64,000 nucleotides of DNA from Candidatus Magnetocorallium paracelense (GCA_029001845.1 JAREWP010000075.1:1-64000), one strand, 5' to 3'. Positions 1 through 8,749 are shown, counted from the stretch's first letter. Made by a program: numbers and translations. The notes: generated from the sequence alone by a model not told the origin.

Positions 1-1
1 G

Positions 2-433
2 AGAGAGGATTTGGGAGAGAAATTAAGAGAAATATTCATGCTGTTGGCGGAGTTGAGCGATAAGGAGAGGGGCTTGGAATATCTTGAGGTGTTGCTGAGG
101 TATTTGAGTCAGGGAACGGAGAGAGTAGGAGAGGACGCAATCCTGGAGGCATTGAAACAGACAATCGGAGAAGGAGGTGAGAGACTAATGCCGACATTAG
201 CGGAGAAATGGTATCAAGAGGGAGAAGAGAAGGGTATGGAGAAAGGTCTGAAAAAGGGGATGGAAAAGGGAATAGAGAAAGGAATGGAAAAGGGTGTTTT
301 TAAAGCAAAGCAAGAGGATATAATAAAACTGCACAAAAGAGCGAATATGCAGGCCGAACATATAGCGGATGTATTGGAGATAGATCTTGATTTTGTCAGA
401 AGTGTATTGGAAGAGGAAGGTATATACAGGTAA
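2..433 (+). CDS. Rpn-family (PD-(D/E)XK) nuclease/transposase-like protein, C-terminal part
   Basis: This frame is open from the left edge, so the gene starts outside the window; a TTG at 11 is not a convincing start. What is visible is the tail typical of Rpn/YhgA-like recombination-promoting nucleases. A helical stretch is followed at window residues about 70-95 by a run of charged repeats of the EKGMEKG type, then a C-terminal segment (KLHKRANMQAEHIADVLEID) resembling the small helical motif that ends these proteins. The nuclease core would lie upstream and cannot be checked. A second, internally deleted member of the family lies at 63270-63569. The family is known for RecA-independent recombination; activity of this copy is unknown. 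Confidence 0.6.
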   Translation, partial: REDLGEKLREIFMLLAELSDKERGLEYLEVLLRYLSQGTERVGEDAILEALKQTIGEGGERLMPTLAEKWYQEGEEKGMEKGLKKGMEKGIEKGMEKGVFKAKQEDIIKLHKRANMQAEHIADVLEIDLDFVRSVLEEEGIYR

Positions 434-610
434 TCGTTTACAGAGGAGTGGGGACATACTTTCTGTTTAACCCTCTTGGCAAACCTGCATAAAAAAATGA
501 AAATTCCTATGTAATAACTTACATGGAACCATAAAGTACCACATATAAATCCTGTAAATAATTCCAGCTTTTACCGGGTCGATGTAGTTTACGGCTGACA
601 GTTAACGGTT

Positions 611-638
611 GAGAGTCGCCTGTTGGCGGGCGACTCTC
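611..638. terminator. Perfect 10-bp hairpin between convergent genes
   Basis: GAGAGTCGCC at 611-620 pairs exactly with GGCGACTCTC at 629-638 around an 8-nt loop. It lies between the ends of the convergent Rpn-type gene and hcp, so it could stop transcription from both sides. There is no clear T-run on either side, so a plain repeat hairpin is an equal possibility. Confidence 0.35.
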
Positions 639-677
639 ATAATACAATTTGGCGAACCGGCATAAATAATATGGAAT

Positions 678-1964
678 TTATGCCGCTGCCTGCATATCAG
701 CGAGATCTTTGTCCGCCTCACCTGTAAGCTGGAGACCGAAGTTGTCTACAAGAACTTTAAGGACGTTTTCCGTAATAAAGGCTGGAGGTTTCGGGCCGAG
801 ATAAATATTCTTTACTCCAAGGCTCAAGAGACCCAGAAGTATAGCCACTGCCTTTTGCTCAAACCATGAAAGGACAATATGCAGAGGTAAATCGTTTACT
901 GAACAATTAAAAGCCTCTGCAAGAGCGGCAGCTACTTTAACGGCGGAAACTGAATTATTGCACTGGCCGAAATCGATATACCTTGGAATACCGTCTATCG
1001 ACTGGAAATCATGGTCATTAAATCTGTATTTCCCGCACGATGTTGTAATAATAACGGAATCCGAAGGCACTGACAAAGCCAGTTCTCTGTAGTATTCCCC
1101 TCCCTTTCCGGGAGCGTCGCAGCCTGCGATAACAAAGAACTTCTTAATCTTGCCGGCTTTTACAGCGTCAATAATCTGAGGTGCGATAGAGAGTACTGTT
1201 TCATGGTGAAAACCGGTTGTCAACGTTTTATCGGACGAAATATTTGCATCCTCAAGGGACAGGGCTTTCTCGATAACAGGGCCGAAATCGTCATTTTCTA
1301 TTTTCTTTACTCCTTCCACTCCCGCAACTCCGTAAGAGTATGTCCTGTCGGCATATGAACCTTTAATAGGCATTACACAATTCGTAGTCACCAGAATCGC
1401 GCCCGGAAACTCCTCGAAAACCTTACGCTGATCGAACCATGCTTTACCGACATTGCCTTTTAAATGGCCGAATTTTTTAAGCTCCGGATATCCGTGAGCA
1501 GGAAGCATCTCGGAGTGAGTATAAATATTTACTCCCTTACCTTCGGTCTGTTTCAGGAGCTCTTTAAGGGCCAGAAGGTTGTGCCCTGTAACGAGGATGG
1601 CCTTACCTTCGACTTTGTCCTGAGATACCTGCTCCGGTGAAGGGACCCCCAGCGTTTCGGTATGAGCCTTATCGAGAAGCTCCATCACTTTAATTGTGGC
1701 AGTACCTACATCCATTGCCATTGCGATATGTTCCTGCAGGTTAAAGTTGGAGTTTGTAAGGGTCATATAAAGGGCCTTGTGAGTAATTTCATCAACATAG
1801 GGGTCTGTATAGCCAAGTTCCCTGGCATGCATTGCATAGGCCGAGATCCCTTTAAGAGCGAAAATTATGGTATCCTGAAGGGCGGCGATATCTTCATTTT
1901 TACCGCAAATTCCTATCTTCGTACAGCCCTTTTCCGGTGTCTGTTCGCACTGATAACAAAACAT
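678..1964 (-). CDS. hcp: Hybrid-cluster protein (hydroxylamine reductase / NO-stress protein), short class III type
   Basis: Hybrid-cluster (prismane) protein of 428 residues. The family carries a [4Fe-4S] cluster and an unusual Fe-S-O cluster, and is linked to NO and hydroxylamine reduction in the cytoplasm of anaerobes. The N-terminal cluster motif is clear: C3, C6, C14 and C20, spaced C-x2-C-x7-C-x5-C. Further cysteines in GCDAPGKGGEYY, TTSCGKYRF and FGQCNNS fit the hybrid-cluster ligands. Length is well below the roughly 540-residue class I/II proteins, matching the short class that lacks the central three-helix bundle. The start is supported by AGGAGG just upstream. No reductase partner (hcr) is adjacent. 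A CRP/FNR-type site and promoter lie upstream. Confidence 0.95.
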   Translation of the reverse strand: MFCYQCEQTPEKGCTKIGICGKNEDIAALQDTIIFALKGISAYAMHARELGYTDPYVDEITHKALYMTLTNSNFNLQEHIAMAMDVGTATIKVMELLDKAHTETLGVPSPEQVSQDKVEGKAILVTGHNLLALKELLKQTEGKGVNIYTHSEMLPAHGYPELKKFGHLKGNVGKAWFDQRKVFEEFPGAILVTTNCVMPIKGSYADRTYSYGVAGVEGVKKIENDDFGPVIEKALSLEDANISSDKTLTTGFHHETVLSIAPQIIDAVKAGKIKKFFVIAGCDAPGKGGEYYRELALSVPSDSVIITTSCGKYRFNDHDFQSIDGIPRYIDFGQCNNSVSAVKVAAALAEAFNCSVNDLPLHIVLSWFEQKAVAILLGLLSLGVKNIYLGPKPPAFITENVLKVLVDNFGLQLTGEADKDLADMQAAA

Positions 1965-2033
1965 TTTATATACCTCCTGATTAATTGGATTAAATTTGCA
2001 AAATCATTAAATTAACCGAACTTTGATACGATT

Positions 2034-2075
2034 ATTATACAAGAGTGAGAGAAACGATGAAATGATTTAGATCAT
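2034..2075 (-). promoter_or_regulatory. Candidate class II CRP/FNR-type promoter of hcp
   Basis: Read on the minus strand, a perfect TATAAT lies at 2039-2034. The palindrome ATGATTTAGATCAT lies at 2062-2075 and its core fits the FNR-type pattern TGAT-N4-ATCA. If the start point is 7 nt after the -10 box (about 2027), the palindrome is centred at -41.5, the classic class II activator position. No good -35 box is present, as expected for an activated promoter. hcp genes are commonly controlled by CRP/FNR-family regulators (FNR, HcpR, Dnr). No such regulator gene is in the window. Confidence 0.6.
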
Positions 2076-2185
2076 AAAAACGATTTATAATAGTAGGATT
2101 CCTTATTTTTCATGCACAATTTTTTATAACTTGAATGCGCAGGAATTTTCATTTTTTTTATGCAGGTTTGCATGCCATAAACAAA

Positions 2186-2290
2186 AAATGTAGCCGCAGG
2201 CTTCAGCTTGCGCGAACCGTTGGTCAGCCGAACCCGGCGCAGGCTGAAGCCTGTGGCTACATTTAAAGATATCCGCCGAAGGCGTTAAAT
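2186..2290. repeat. Palindromic intergenic repeat, family A copy 1
   Basis: An imperfect inverted repeat begins with TGTAGCCGCAGGCTTCAGC and ends with its complement near 2262. An asymmetric tail, AAAGATATCCGCCGAAGGCG, runs to 2290. The same unit including the tail recurs inverted at 8750-8855 and in shortened form at 40586-40630. Confidence 0.8.
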
Positions 2291-2461
2291 TGAATAGAAT
2301 CTTCCGTTTTTCGATGAAAACGTAAAAAAGTACTTGAGACTCTTACGAAAGGTTTAATATAATGTACTATCAGGCTACAGAACCAACCCCGTGTCTTGAG
2401 GGATCGGTGTAGTAAATCATTTCATATGATTACTCACCAAAATATACGATTTTAGATAAGA

Positions 2462-2686
2462 TTAGTCGCTTACAAGTAAAATTGCGCGCGAAAAAGCACC
2501 AATATTTAAGAATGTCAAATTTCAAAGGTCAAAGGCCAAATGAATGTCAAAGCTCAAATGCCAAAAAAGGGAAGGGAGCAGGTTTTGACATTTAGTCATT
2601 TGGATTTGATTTGACATTTGAATTTTGTCATTTGTCATTAAAACGCAACAGGAAGTCTGTTTGGTTCCGGCTTTGCCGGGTTAGGA
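2462..2686. repeat. Modular composite repeat, copy 1 (inner tgtcaaa element)
   Basis: The left module (TTAGTCGCTTACAAGTAAAA and following bases, 2462-2506) and right module (TGTTTGGTTCCGGCT and following bases, 2658-2686) match those at 3360-3404 and 3501-3529. The inner part, about 2510-2641, is an inverted-repeat block built from TGTCAAA/CAAATG words. The outer modules are shared with copy 2 but the inner block differs. Together with families A and B this fills the 978-nt gap between hcp and the CoA-binding gene. Confidence 0.7.
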
Positions 2687-2815
2687 TTAAGAGTTTGGTA
2701 AATCGGCTCATTTTAGTACTTAGTACGCTGTTGTTTATTTCCGGATAAACGTCCATGACCTCTCCGGATCACCACAAAGCATGAAAATTTATATTGATTG
2801 AAGAACATGATGTAT

Positions 2816-2894
2816 TTAACCACGAAGCTCACGAAGGGCACGAAGTTTTAAAGAATTCTTTTTTCTTCGCGCCCTTCGTGAGCTTCGTGGTTAA
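2816..2894. repeat. Palindromic repeat, family B copy 1, perfect 24-bp stem
   Basis: The 24 bases at 2816-2839 (core CCACGAAGCTCACGAAGG) are the exact complement of 2871-2894, with a 31-nt loop. Related units lie at 3410-3493, 41005-41072 and 44657-44720. This copy ends 48 nt before the CoA-binding protein gene and would fold in its leader RNA. Confidence 0.85.
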
Positions 2895-2942
2895 TTAAAT
2901 TAATTTCTTTTTGGCTTATTTTCGGAGCAAAGATTTGATTAT

Positions 2943-3341
2943 ATGATAAAAATAGCAGAGGCATTAAAGCTTATTGAAAAAGAAAAAAAAGTTGCGATAG
3001 TGGGTCTTTCACCCAAAAAGGACAGACCCAGTTACAGAGTGGGCAAATTTCTGCAGGACCGAGGTTATAAAATTTATCCGATCAACCCTTTTTATAACGA
3101 GATACTGGGTGAGAAATCTTCCGCGAAATTGAGCGATCTTAGCCCGGGAACCGTTGGCTGGGTGGATATGTTTGTAAAATCATCGCGTTTAATTGATTTT
3201 ACAGATGAAATTATCGAGCTGAGACCTGTTTTGGTATGGTGCCAGATCGGGGTAGTATCGATGGAGTTCGAAAGAAAACTTGAAGATGCAGGCATCAGGG
3301 TTATTATGGACCGCTGTCCTGCAATAGACCTTGGAAGGTAG
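2943..3341 (+). CDS. CoA-binding domain protein (YccU-like)
   Basis: A 132-residue protein consisting of a single CoA_binding_2 Rossmann domain. Recognisable elements are KVAIVGLSPKKDRPSYRVG near residues 16-34, GYKIYPINP at about 41-49, and the C-terminal IRVIMDRCPAIDL, which matches the family's VMDRCP ending. Homologues are standalone cytoplasmic proteins related to the CoA-binding domain of succinyl-CoA synthetase; their role is poorly defined. The gene stands alone between two modular repeats and is not obviously co-transcribed with gltX, 282 nt downstream. No strong ribosome site is visible before the ATG. Confidence 0.88.
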   Translation: MIKIAEALKLIEKEKKVAIVGLSPKKDRPSYRVGKFLQDRGYKIYPINPFYNEILGEKSSAKLSDLSPGTVGWVDMFVKSSRLIDFTDEIIELRPVLVWCQIGVVSMEFERKLEDAGIRVIMDRCPAIDLGR

Positions 3342-3359
3342 GATTATAAATTTATTAAT

Positions 3360-3529
3360 TTAGTCGCTTATAAGTAAAATTGTGCGCGAAAAAGCACCAA
3401 TATTTTTTTATTAACACGAAGTTCACGAAGAGCACGAAGAAAAATCTGAAATTATCTTTTCAACTTCGTGATCCTCGTGAACTTTGTGGTTAAAAAATCT
3501 TGTTTGGTTCCGGCTACGCCAGGTTTGGA
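3360..3529. repeat. Modular composite repeat, copy 2 (inner family B palindrome)
   Basis: The outer modules (3360-3404 and 3501-3529) match copy 1 at 2462-2686. The inner block is a different element: a diverged family B palindrome at 3410-3493 built from CACGAAG words. The unit fills most of the gap before gltX. Confidence 0.7.
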
Positions 3530-3623
3530 ATTGAGGGATTTTCAATTAAAAAAAGAAACATACCTTGAATCCTGAACCAGAAACATAAGTAGTTACAATT
3601 TTTAAATAAAAAAGGAGTCGATT

Positions 3624-5033
3624 TTGTCGAGAGAAGTACGAGTCAGATTTGCACCGAGCCCTACAGGTTATTTACATATAGGCGGAGCGAGAACCGCTCT
3701 TTTTAACTATCTTTTCGCCACGCATAATAAAGGTGTCTTTATCTTACGAATCGAAGACACTGACAGATCGAGATCAACGGACGAGTTTATCGACGCAATC
3801 CTTGACGGCATGAGCTGGCTTGGTCTGGCCTTTGACGAAGGTCCTTACAGACAGACGGATCGAAGCGAGGTCTATAAAAAATACCTGAATAAACTCATTG
3901 ACAGCGGAAAGGCCTATTATTGTTATTGTTCCGCCGAAGAGCTGGAAGAGAGGCGAAAAAAGGCTCTGACAGAGGGCGGCTCGATCAAGTATGACGGAAG
4001 GTGCAGAAATCTGACCTCACCGCCCCCTGATCGCCCCCCCACTGTCAGATTCGAAATGCCTCGTACAGGAGAAACTGTAATCAACGACCTGATTAAGGGC
4101 TCTGTATCTTTTGACAATGAAACTCTCGACGATTTTATCATCATGCGCTCAGACGGCACATTTACATATAATTTTGTAGTTGTAGCTGACGATATGGACA
4201 TGGGGATCACTCATATTATCAGAGGAGACGACCACCTCAATAATACGCCAAAGCAGATTCATATGTACAAAGCCCTTGGCGGAGAATCGCCGGAATTCGC
4301 CCATTTGCCTATGATTATGGGCTCCGACAAGTCACGCCTGAGTAAAAGACACGGCGCCACATCCGTACAGGCGTACAGAGACCTTGGTTATCTCCCTGAA
4401 TCTCTTATAAACTACCTGGCCCGTCTGGGATGGTCATCAGGGGATCAGGAGGTTTTTTCAAAAGATGAGTTGATCGAAAAATTTTCTCTCCAAAATGTCG
4501 GTAAGTCTGCTGCCGTATTCAACCCGGAAAAACTTCTGTGGTTAAACTCGGAGTATATAAAGGATTGTAATTCCGATAAACTGTCGTCCCTGGTCCTTCC
4601 CTTTCTCAAAAGCGAAGGCGTTGCGCCACCGGACTACAGCCCTGACAAGGAGTGGCTTTCAAAATCCGTGTCAACTCTCCGGGAACGATCCAAAACCCTC
4701 ATAGAGCTTGCCGATTCCATGAGTTATTATATCAAAGAAGAGATAGAGATGGATGAAAAGGCAAAGAAGAAATTCATCAACGAAAAAACCGTACGCTATT
4801 TAACAGATGTGCATGAGGGCTTGTCAGGACTGGCGGAGTTCTCTGAAAAGAGCCTTGAGGAGTTATTTCTCTCGATAATGGAAAAAAACGATGTGAAGCT
4901 CGGTAAGATAGCTCAACCTGTCAGAGTAGCTCTTACGGGAAATACAGCGAGCCCCGGAATATTTGAAGTAATCGAGATAATCGGGAAAGAGAGAGCTCTG
5001 AAAAGGTTAAAAAAAGCCATAGAGTCGATATGA
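3624..5033 (+). CDS. gltX: Glutamyl-tRNA synthetase
   Basis: Class I aminoacyl-tRNA synthetase that charges tRNA-Glu in the cytoplasm; 469 residues, normal for the family. The HIGH-type signature PSPTGYLHIGG is at residues 11-21 and the KMSKS-type signature SRLSKR at 237-242. Other family landmarks are RIEDTDRSRST near 42 and IRGDDHLNNTPKQ near 199. The start is a TTG, chosen because AAGGAG lies about 8 nt upstream and the PSPTG motif sits at its usual distance from the N-terminus. The stop overlaps the gpsA start by 4 nt (ATGA), so the two genes are translationally coupled. I cannot tell from sequence whether it is discriminating or also charges tRNA-Gln. Confidence 0.97.
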   Translation: MSREVRVRFAPSPTGYLHIGGARTALFNYLFATHNKGVFILRIEDTDRSRSTDEFIDAILDGMSWLGLAFDEGPYRQTDRSEVYKKYLNKLIDSGKAYYCYCSAEELEERRKKALTEGGSIKYDGRCRNLTSPPPDRPPTVRFEMPRTGETVINDLIKGSVSFDNETLDDFIIMRSDGTFTYNFVVVADDMDMGITHIIRGDDHLNNTPKQIHMYKALGGESPEFAHLPMIMGSDKSRLSKRHGATSVQAYRDLGYLPESLINYLARLGWSSGDQEVFSKDELIEKFSLQNVGKSAAVFNPEKLLWLNSEYIKDCNSDKLSSLVLPFLKSEGVAPPDYSPDKEWLSKSVSTLRERSKTLIELADSMSYYIKEEIEMDEKAKKKFINEKTVRYLTDVHEGLSGLAEFSEKSLEELFLSIMEKNDVKLGKIAQPVRVALTGNTASPGIFEVIEIIGKERALKRLKKAIESI

Positions 5034-6025
5034 ACTACATAAGCGTTATAGGGGCAGGGAGCTGGGGTACGGCTCTTGCGAATCATTTAGGAGATAAAGG
5101 GCTGGATGTTATGCTCTGGGCCCGTGAAAAAGAAGTTGTCGATGAGATAGCCGGACATGGAATGAATAGTCTATATCTTCCGGGAGTCGGGCTTTCGGAG
5201 AATATCGTCCCTGTAAACGATCTTAAAGAGGCTGCTGCAAAGGCCAGATATCTCGTTATAGTCGTACCGACTCAATTTGTGAGAAGCGTTTTTAATGAAC
5301 TTGCCGCCTATATTCGTAAAGAAGCTGTTATCGTTTCCGCAGCAAAGGGAATCGAAAGAGAATCGCTGAAACCGGTTACTGAAATAATCGAAGAGTATAC
5401 CGGTAATGACGTTTCGGTGCTATCGGGCCCCAGCTTTGCTCATGAAGTCGCTGCAAAGAAACCTACCGCCGTTACGCTTGCCGTTCAGGAGAGGTCAACA
5501 GGTATTATCCTCCAGGAGATATTTAATACGAACTATTTCAGGGTCTATACTCACGACGATATACTTGGTGTCGAATTAAGCGGAGCGTTAAAAAATGTAA
5601 TCGCCATAGCCGCCGGCATATCGGACGGTCTCGATCTCGGCCTTAACGCAAGAGCCGCTTTAATTACAAGAGGGCTTTCTGAAATTATGAGGCTGGGAGT
5701 GAAAATGGGAGCCAAGGAGATGACCTTCACCGGATTAAGCGGCATGGGAGACTTGGTTCTCACCTGCACCGGAAGACTCTCAAGAAACTACTCCACAGGC
5801 GTCAGGCTCGGAAAGGGGGAGAAACTGGACGACATTCTGAGCAGCATGAAAAGTGTTGTCGAGGGAATCGCAACAGCAGATTCGGCTTATAAACTCTCCA
5901 AGTCACATAGTGTTGAAATGCCTATCGTGGAGCAGGTTTATGAAGTGATCCACAACGGAAAAGACCCTGAAACAGCAGTGATCGAACTTATGTCAAGAAA
6001 TCTTAAACAGGAATTCGAAATCTAA
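5030..6025 (+). CDS. gpsA: NAD(P)-dependent glycerol-3-phosphate dehydrogenase
   Basis: Reduces dihydroxyacetone phosphate to sn-glycerol-3-phosphate for phospholipid synthesis; soluble cytoplasmic enzyme of 331 residues. The nucleotide-binding GAGSWGTAL is at residues 8-16, the conserved SGPSFAHEVA begins at 132, and the catalytic lysine is K188 in ELSGALKNV. The C-terminal helical domain carries TFTGLSGMGDL and the usual SVVEGIATA. Its ATG overlaps the gltX stop by 4 nt. A palindromic element (6055-6163) separates it from the convergent histidine kinase gene and could act as a shared transcription end. Confidence 0.97.
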   Translation: MNYISVIGAGSWGTALANHLGDKGLDVMLWAREKEVVDEIAGHGMNSLYLPGVGLSENIVPVNDLKEAAAKARYLVIVVPTQFVRSVFNELAAYIRKEAVIVSAAKGIERESLKPVTEIIEEYTGNDVSVLSGPSFAHEVAAKKPTAVTLAVQERSTGIILQEIFNTNYFRVYTHDDILGVELSGALKNVIAIAAGISDGLDLGLNARAALITRGLSEIMRLGVKMGAKEMTFTGLSGMGDLVLTCTGRLSRNYSTGVRLGKGEKLDDILSSMKSVVEGIATADSAYKLSKSHSVEMPIVEQVYEVIHNGKDPETAVIELMSRNLKQEFEI

Positions 6026-6054
6026 CTTGGTCTACATTTTACATTTTACATTTT

Positions 6055-6163
6055 ACGGTTTACAGTTTACGGTTAAACAGAATATATTGTATTCATGATT
6101 GAGTGGCGTGGCTGTTAAGGTATGTGTTCGATTTTTTTCTGTAAACTGTTAACCGTAAACCGT
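6055..6163. repeat. Imperfect inverted repeat between convergent genes
   Basis: ACGGTTTACAGTTTACGG at 6055-6072 is mirrored by CTGTAAACTG...CCGTAAACCGT at 6139-6163. The right arm runs into the stop codon of the minus-strand histidine kinase. The TTTACA/TTTACG words recur near 588. Confidence 0.6.
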
Positions 6164-7800
6164 TACCCCCGGTTGTTTAACTCAATAGTAAAGACCGCGC
6201 CCATATCGCCGTTTTCTACATAAAGCTTCCCCCCCATATTGTTTTCGATTATTACTTTGGACATATAAAGACCTATTCCTGTCCCCTTTTTAGTTGTTTT
6301 AGTGGAAAAGTAAGGATCAAATATTTTTTCTATTATTTCTTCCCCTATCCCGCCTCCGTTATCGGTTATCGTGATCCTGATTATTCCCTCTTTCTCCAGA
6401 GAGAGGTTTATCTCTATAAAACCTTTGCTTTCCTTGCTGAGAAACCCCTTTTGCTTTTGATTGGCGATAGCATCTCCGGAATTATTTAAAAGATTTAAAA
6501 CCACATGTTTAAACTCGTTAGGGTAGCCGCTGACTGTCATGTAGCTGAGATCACATGGCCCGATCTCTTCTATATCCTCAGTCATTTTAGACAGTTTATG
6601 GCAACGGCACTTAATTTTTACAAATATCATTCGATTGGCAAGGCTGCATGAAAAAAGCTTTAGGACCTCTTCAATCGCCACTTTGATGTCAAAGGACGAT
6701 TTCTGTTTACTGGGGACAAAAAAACTTCTGAAATCGTCGATCGTATGTGACATATATCCTGTTTGCAGCATTATTTTATCAACGCTTTCCTTTATATAAC
6801 TTTCATCTGCTTCATGATATTCATATGCATCCATGATATCCTGAGCTATTGCACTGACAGCATTCAGAGGTTGTTTCCACTGATGAGCAATGACGTTTAT
6901 CATCTCACCCATGGCAGCCATCTTGGACTGCTGAATCAATAACTCTTCTTTTTGTCTCCGAATTCTGACTTCCTCTTCTACTCTTTTAACGAGATTGTCA
7001 TTCAACTCCCGAAGCTTCCTGTTCGTTGCTCTCAGCTCGTTCGTTTTTTCTCTTATTTCATTGTTTAAATTCTCATTCCAGTTGGCGATCCTGTTATGAA
7101 GTCTTGCAAGAGTAATCATCTGGCCAACAAAATTGGAAAGCAAAAGCATAAGGTTGATAATATTCGCATCAAAGGCCTCGATAAAGGGGTGGCTGAAATT
7201 AATGACGCCTATCGTTCCTTCGTCGTTCTTCACCGGTATGGAAAGTATGGACGAAATATTCACTGATTTATTAAACTGTTTAAATCTTTTGTCTTCTTTC
7301 ACATCGGCAATAAAAATGTGCTCTCCAGTTTGAACCACCTTTCCCGCTATCCCTTCTCCAATCTTGATTGTCATTTCCCTCTGCCTGTTCTCATTCTCCA
7401 AAAACCTGTCTCCCCTTCCTCTGCCGGCTACGAGAATGAGATGTTCGCCCTCTTCGTCTTTAAGCATAATGGAGCAGTTTTCGAATTCCAGTTCCTGAGA
7501 GAATACATCGAGAGCGTTTTTACACAGAGCGTCTATCTCCTTTACCTCTCTGCCAATATTACCGACTTTAATGAGCGCCGAAAGCGCTCTGATCGACATC
7601 TCATAGTATCGCTCCGTTCCGTTAAGCGCCTGAAGATATATTTTCGAATAATTCTCAAAGATTTTAACCTTATTACACTCCTCCATAACCTTTTTCGCAA
7701 TTTCACGTTCTTCTTCAGACAGAGCGTTAAGAGGTCCGGGGTTGTATGAGCCCTTGGCAAAGGTGTCTGAAAGCCAGTTATAGAGAGAATGGTCACTCAT
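6163..7800 (-). CDS. GAF-domain sensor histidine kinase
   Basis: Soluble 545-residue histidine kinase. A helical N-terminus is followed by a GAF domain at about 85-235 (KIGEGIAGKVVQTGEHIFIADV is typical). A coiled coil spans about 238-290, then a dimerization/phosphoacceptor domain with H306 in IAHQWKQPLNA and an HATPase domain to the end. The ATPase boxes are intact: N-box EFKHVVLNLLNNSGDA, G1 ITDNGGGI and G2 KGTGIGLYM. No membrane segment is visible, so it senses a cytoplasmic signal through GAF. Its start overlaps the stop of the upstream HDOD gene by 8 nt. No response regulator is adjacent, so the partner is unknown. The HQW-type phosphoacceptor box is shared with the kinase at 14932. Confidence 0.93.
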   Translation of the reverse strand: MSDHSLYNWLSDTFAKGSYNPGPLNALSEEEREIAKKVMEECNKVKIFENYSKIYLQALNGTERYYEMSIRALSALIKVGNIGREVKEIDALCKNALDVFSQELEFENCSIMLKDEEGEHLILVAGRGRGDRFLENENRQREMTIKIGEGIAGKVVQTGEHIFIADVKEDKRFKQFNKSVNISSILSIPVKNDEGTIGVINFSHPFIEAFDANIINLMLLLSNFVGQMITLARLHNRIANWNENLNNEIREKTNELRATNRKLRELNDNLVKRVEEEVRIRRQKEELLIQQSKMAAMGEMINVIAHQWKQPLNAVSAIAQDIMDAYEYHEADESYIKESVDKIMLQTGYMSHTIDDFRSFFVPSKQKSSFDIKVAIEEVLKLFSCSLANRMIFVKIKCRCHKLSKMTEDIEEIGPCDLSYMTVSGYPNEFKHVVLNLLNNSGDAIANQKQKGFLSKESKGFIEINLSLEKEGIIRITITDNGGGIGEEIIEKIFDPYFSTKTTKKGTGIGLYMSKVIIENNMGGKLYVENGDMGAVFTIELNNRG

Positions 7801-8623
7801 CCTTTAAAAACCTTTTTTTTATTTTCAATTCCATTTCGCCGAATTCTTCCTCCTTTATACTCAATATTTCGAGAGCTGTCCGGTCCAGTGGAAAATTAGC
7901 GGATTCGGCTGTGACGCCGACAAAACTACGGGTTACGATGTAATCAGCCAGATGTATGAGAGCTGTCTGTTCTATATGAGATTTTGCCGCAGAAGGTGAG
8001 TGATGGTAGAGTACGGTATTTATGATCTGATCGGGAAGCTTCCATTTATCGGCCAGCCATGCCCCTATCTCCGCATGAGTAACACCGGATGCGCTCATTT
8101 CCGCCTGGTAGAGATTTTTTTGTATCCTAAATTCCTCCATAATCTTTTGTGATATTTCAGGGAAGTAGCTGTCCAGTATTAGAAAACCAATATCATGAAG
8201 TATACCGCTGAGAGAAATATCGTCTATGCCGTCGATTTTTAAAAATTTTCCAAGATAGTCCGAAGTCATGCTCACTGCAAGGGAGTGTTGAAATATCTGT
8301 TCAAAGTTTAAAAATTTCCGGCTTCCCTTTGTCTCAAGCACAGTCATCATGGCGATACCGATTGCAATATTTTTAACGTTTAACAATCCGATCCTTATTA
8401 TCGCCTTTTTGATTGTAGATGTACTGCCTCCGAGCCCGAAAAAAGCTGAATTGGAGAGGCTGAGAATTTTGGCCGTTGTAACAGGATCTTTTCGTATGAT
8501 CTGCTCCAGCTTGCCGGCGGAACTTGAATCATGGCTTATAACACTTAAAATTTTATGTGCAATGCCCGGTATTGTAGGAAGTTTGGTTATTTTTTGAACC
8601 AGAAGCCTGAGGGAATCGTTCAT
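7793..8623 (-). CDS. HDOD-domain signalling protein
   Basis: A single HDOD domain, the catalytically silent relative of HD hydrolases used in bacterial signalling. Family landmarks from the chosen start are LPTIPGIAHKILSVIS, the IIRKDPVTTAKILSLSNSAFFG block, DYLGKFL and ISGILHDIGFLILD-like text, and LADKWKLPDQIINTVLYHH. I chose the ATG at 8623 because homologues begin just before this block. A TTG at 8671 with a GGGAG upstream would add 16 residues, but those lie next to a repeat-like hairpin. The gene overlaps the histidine kinase start, and the two proteins probably share a pathway. Confidence 0.88.
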   Translation of the reverse strand: MNDSLRLLVQKITKLPTIPGIAHKILSVISHDSSSAGKLEQIIRKDPVTTAKILSLSNSAFFGLGGSTSTIKKAIIRIGLLNVKNIAIGIAMMTVLETKGSRKFLNFEQIFQHSLAVSMTSDYLGKFLKIDGIDDISLSGILHDIGFLILDSYFPEISQKIMEEFRIQKNLYQAEMSASGVTHAEIGAWLADKWKLPDQIINTVLYHHSPSAAKSHIEQTALIHLADYIVTRSFVGVTAESANFPLDRTALEILSIKEEEFGEMELKIKKRFLKDE

Positions 8624-8686
8624 TATTAAAGAAATCTTCTTTCCGTCCAAATTAAGCTGCGAAAGCAGCAATTTATCTCTTACTCC

Positions 8687-8745
8687 CTCTCCCCCTTTGA
8701 AGGGGGAGAGGAGACCTGAAAGGAATTTCTTTGAAATTCCTTTTT
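8687..8745. repeat. Two stacked hairpins upstream of the HDOD gene
   Basis: CTCTCCCCCTT (8687-8697) pairs with 8700-8710. AAAGGAATTTC (8719-8729) pairs with GAAATTCCTTT (8733-8743) and a T-run follows to 8745. The second looks like an intrinsic terminator read on the plus strand, but no plus-strand gene precedes it. On the minus strand both would fold in the HDOD gene's leader. Confidence 0.5.
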
Positions 8746-8749
8746 ATAA

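Noticed and set aside
7318-7749. Plus-strand open frame inside the GAF kinase
   Set aside because: Shadow of the kinase coding strand with no domain or ribosome site.
8719-8745. Intrinsic terminator on the plus strand
   Set aside because: The hairpin and T-run are good, but no plus-strand gene precedes them; kept only as a hairpin in the HDOD leader.
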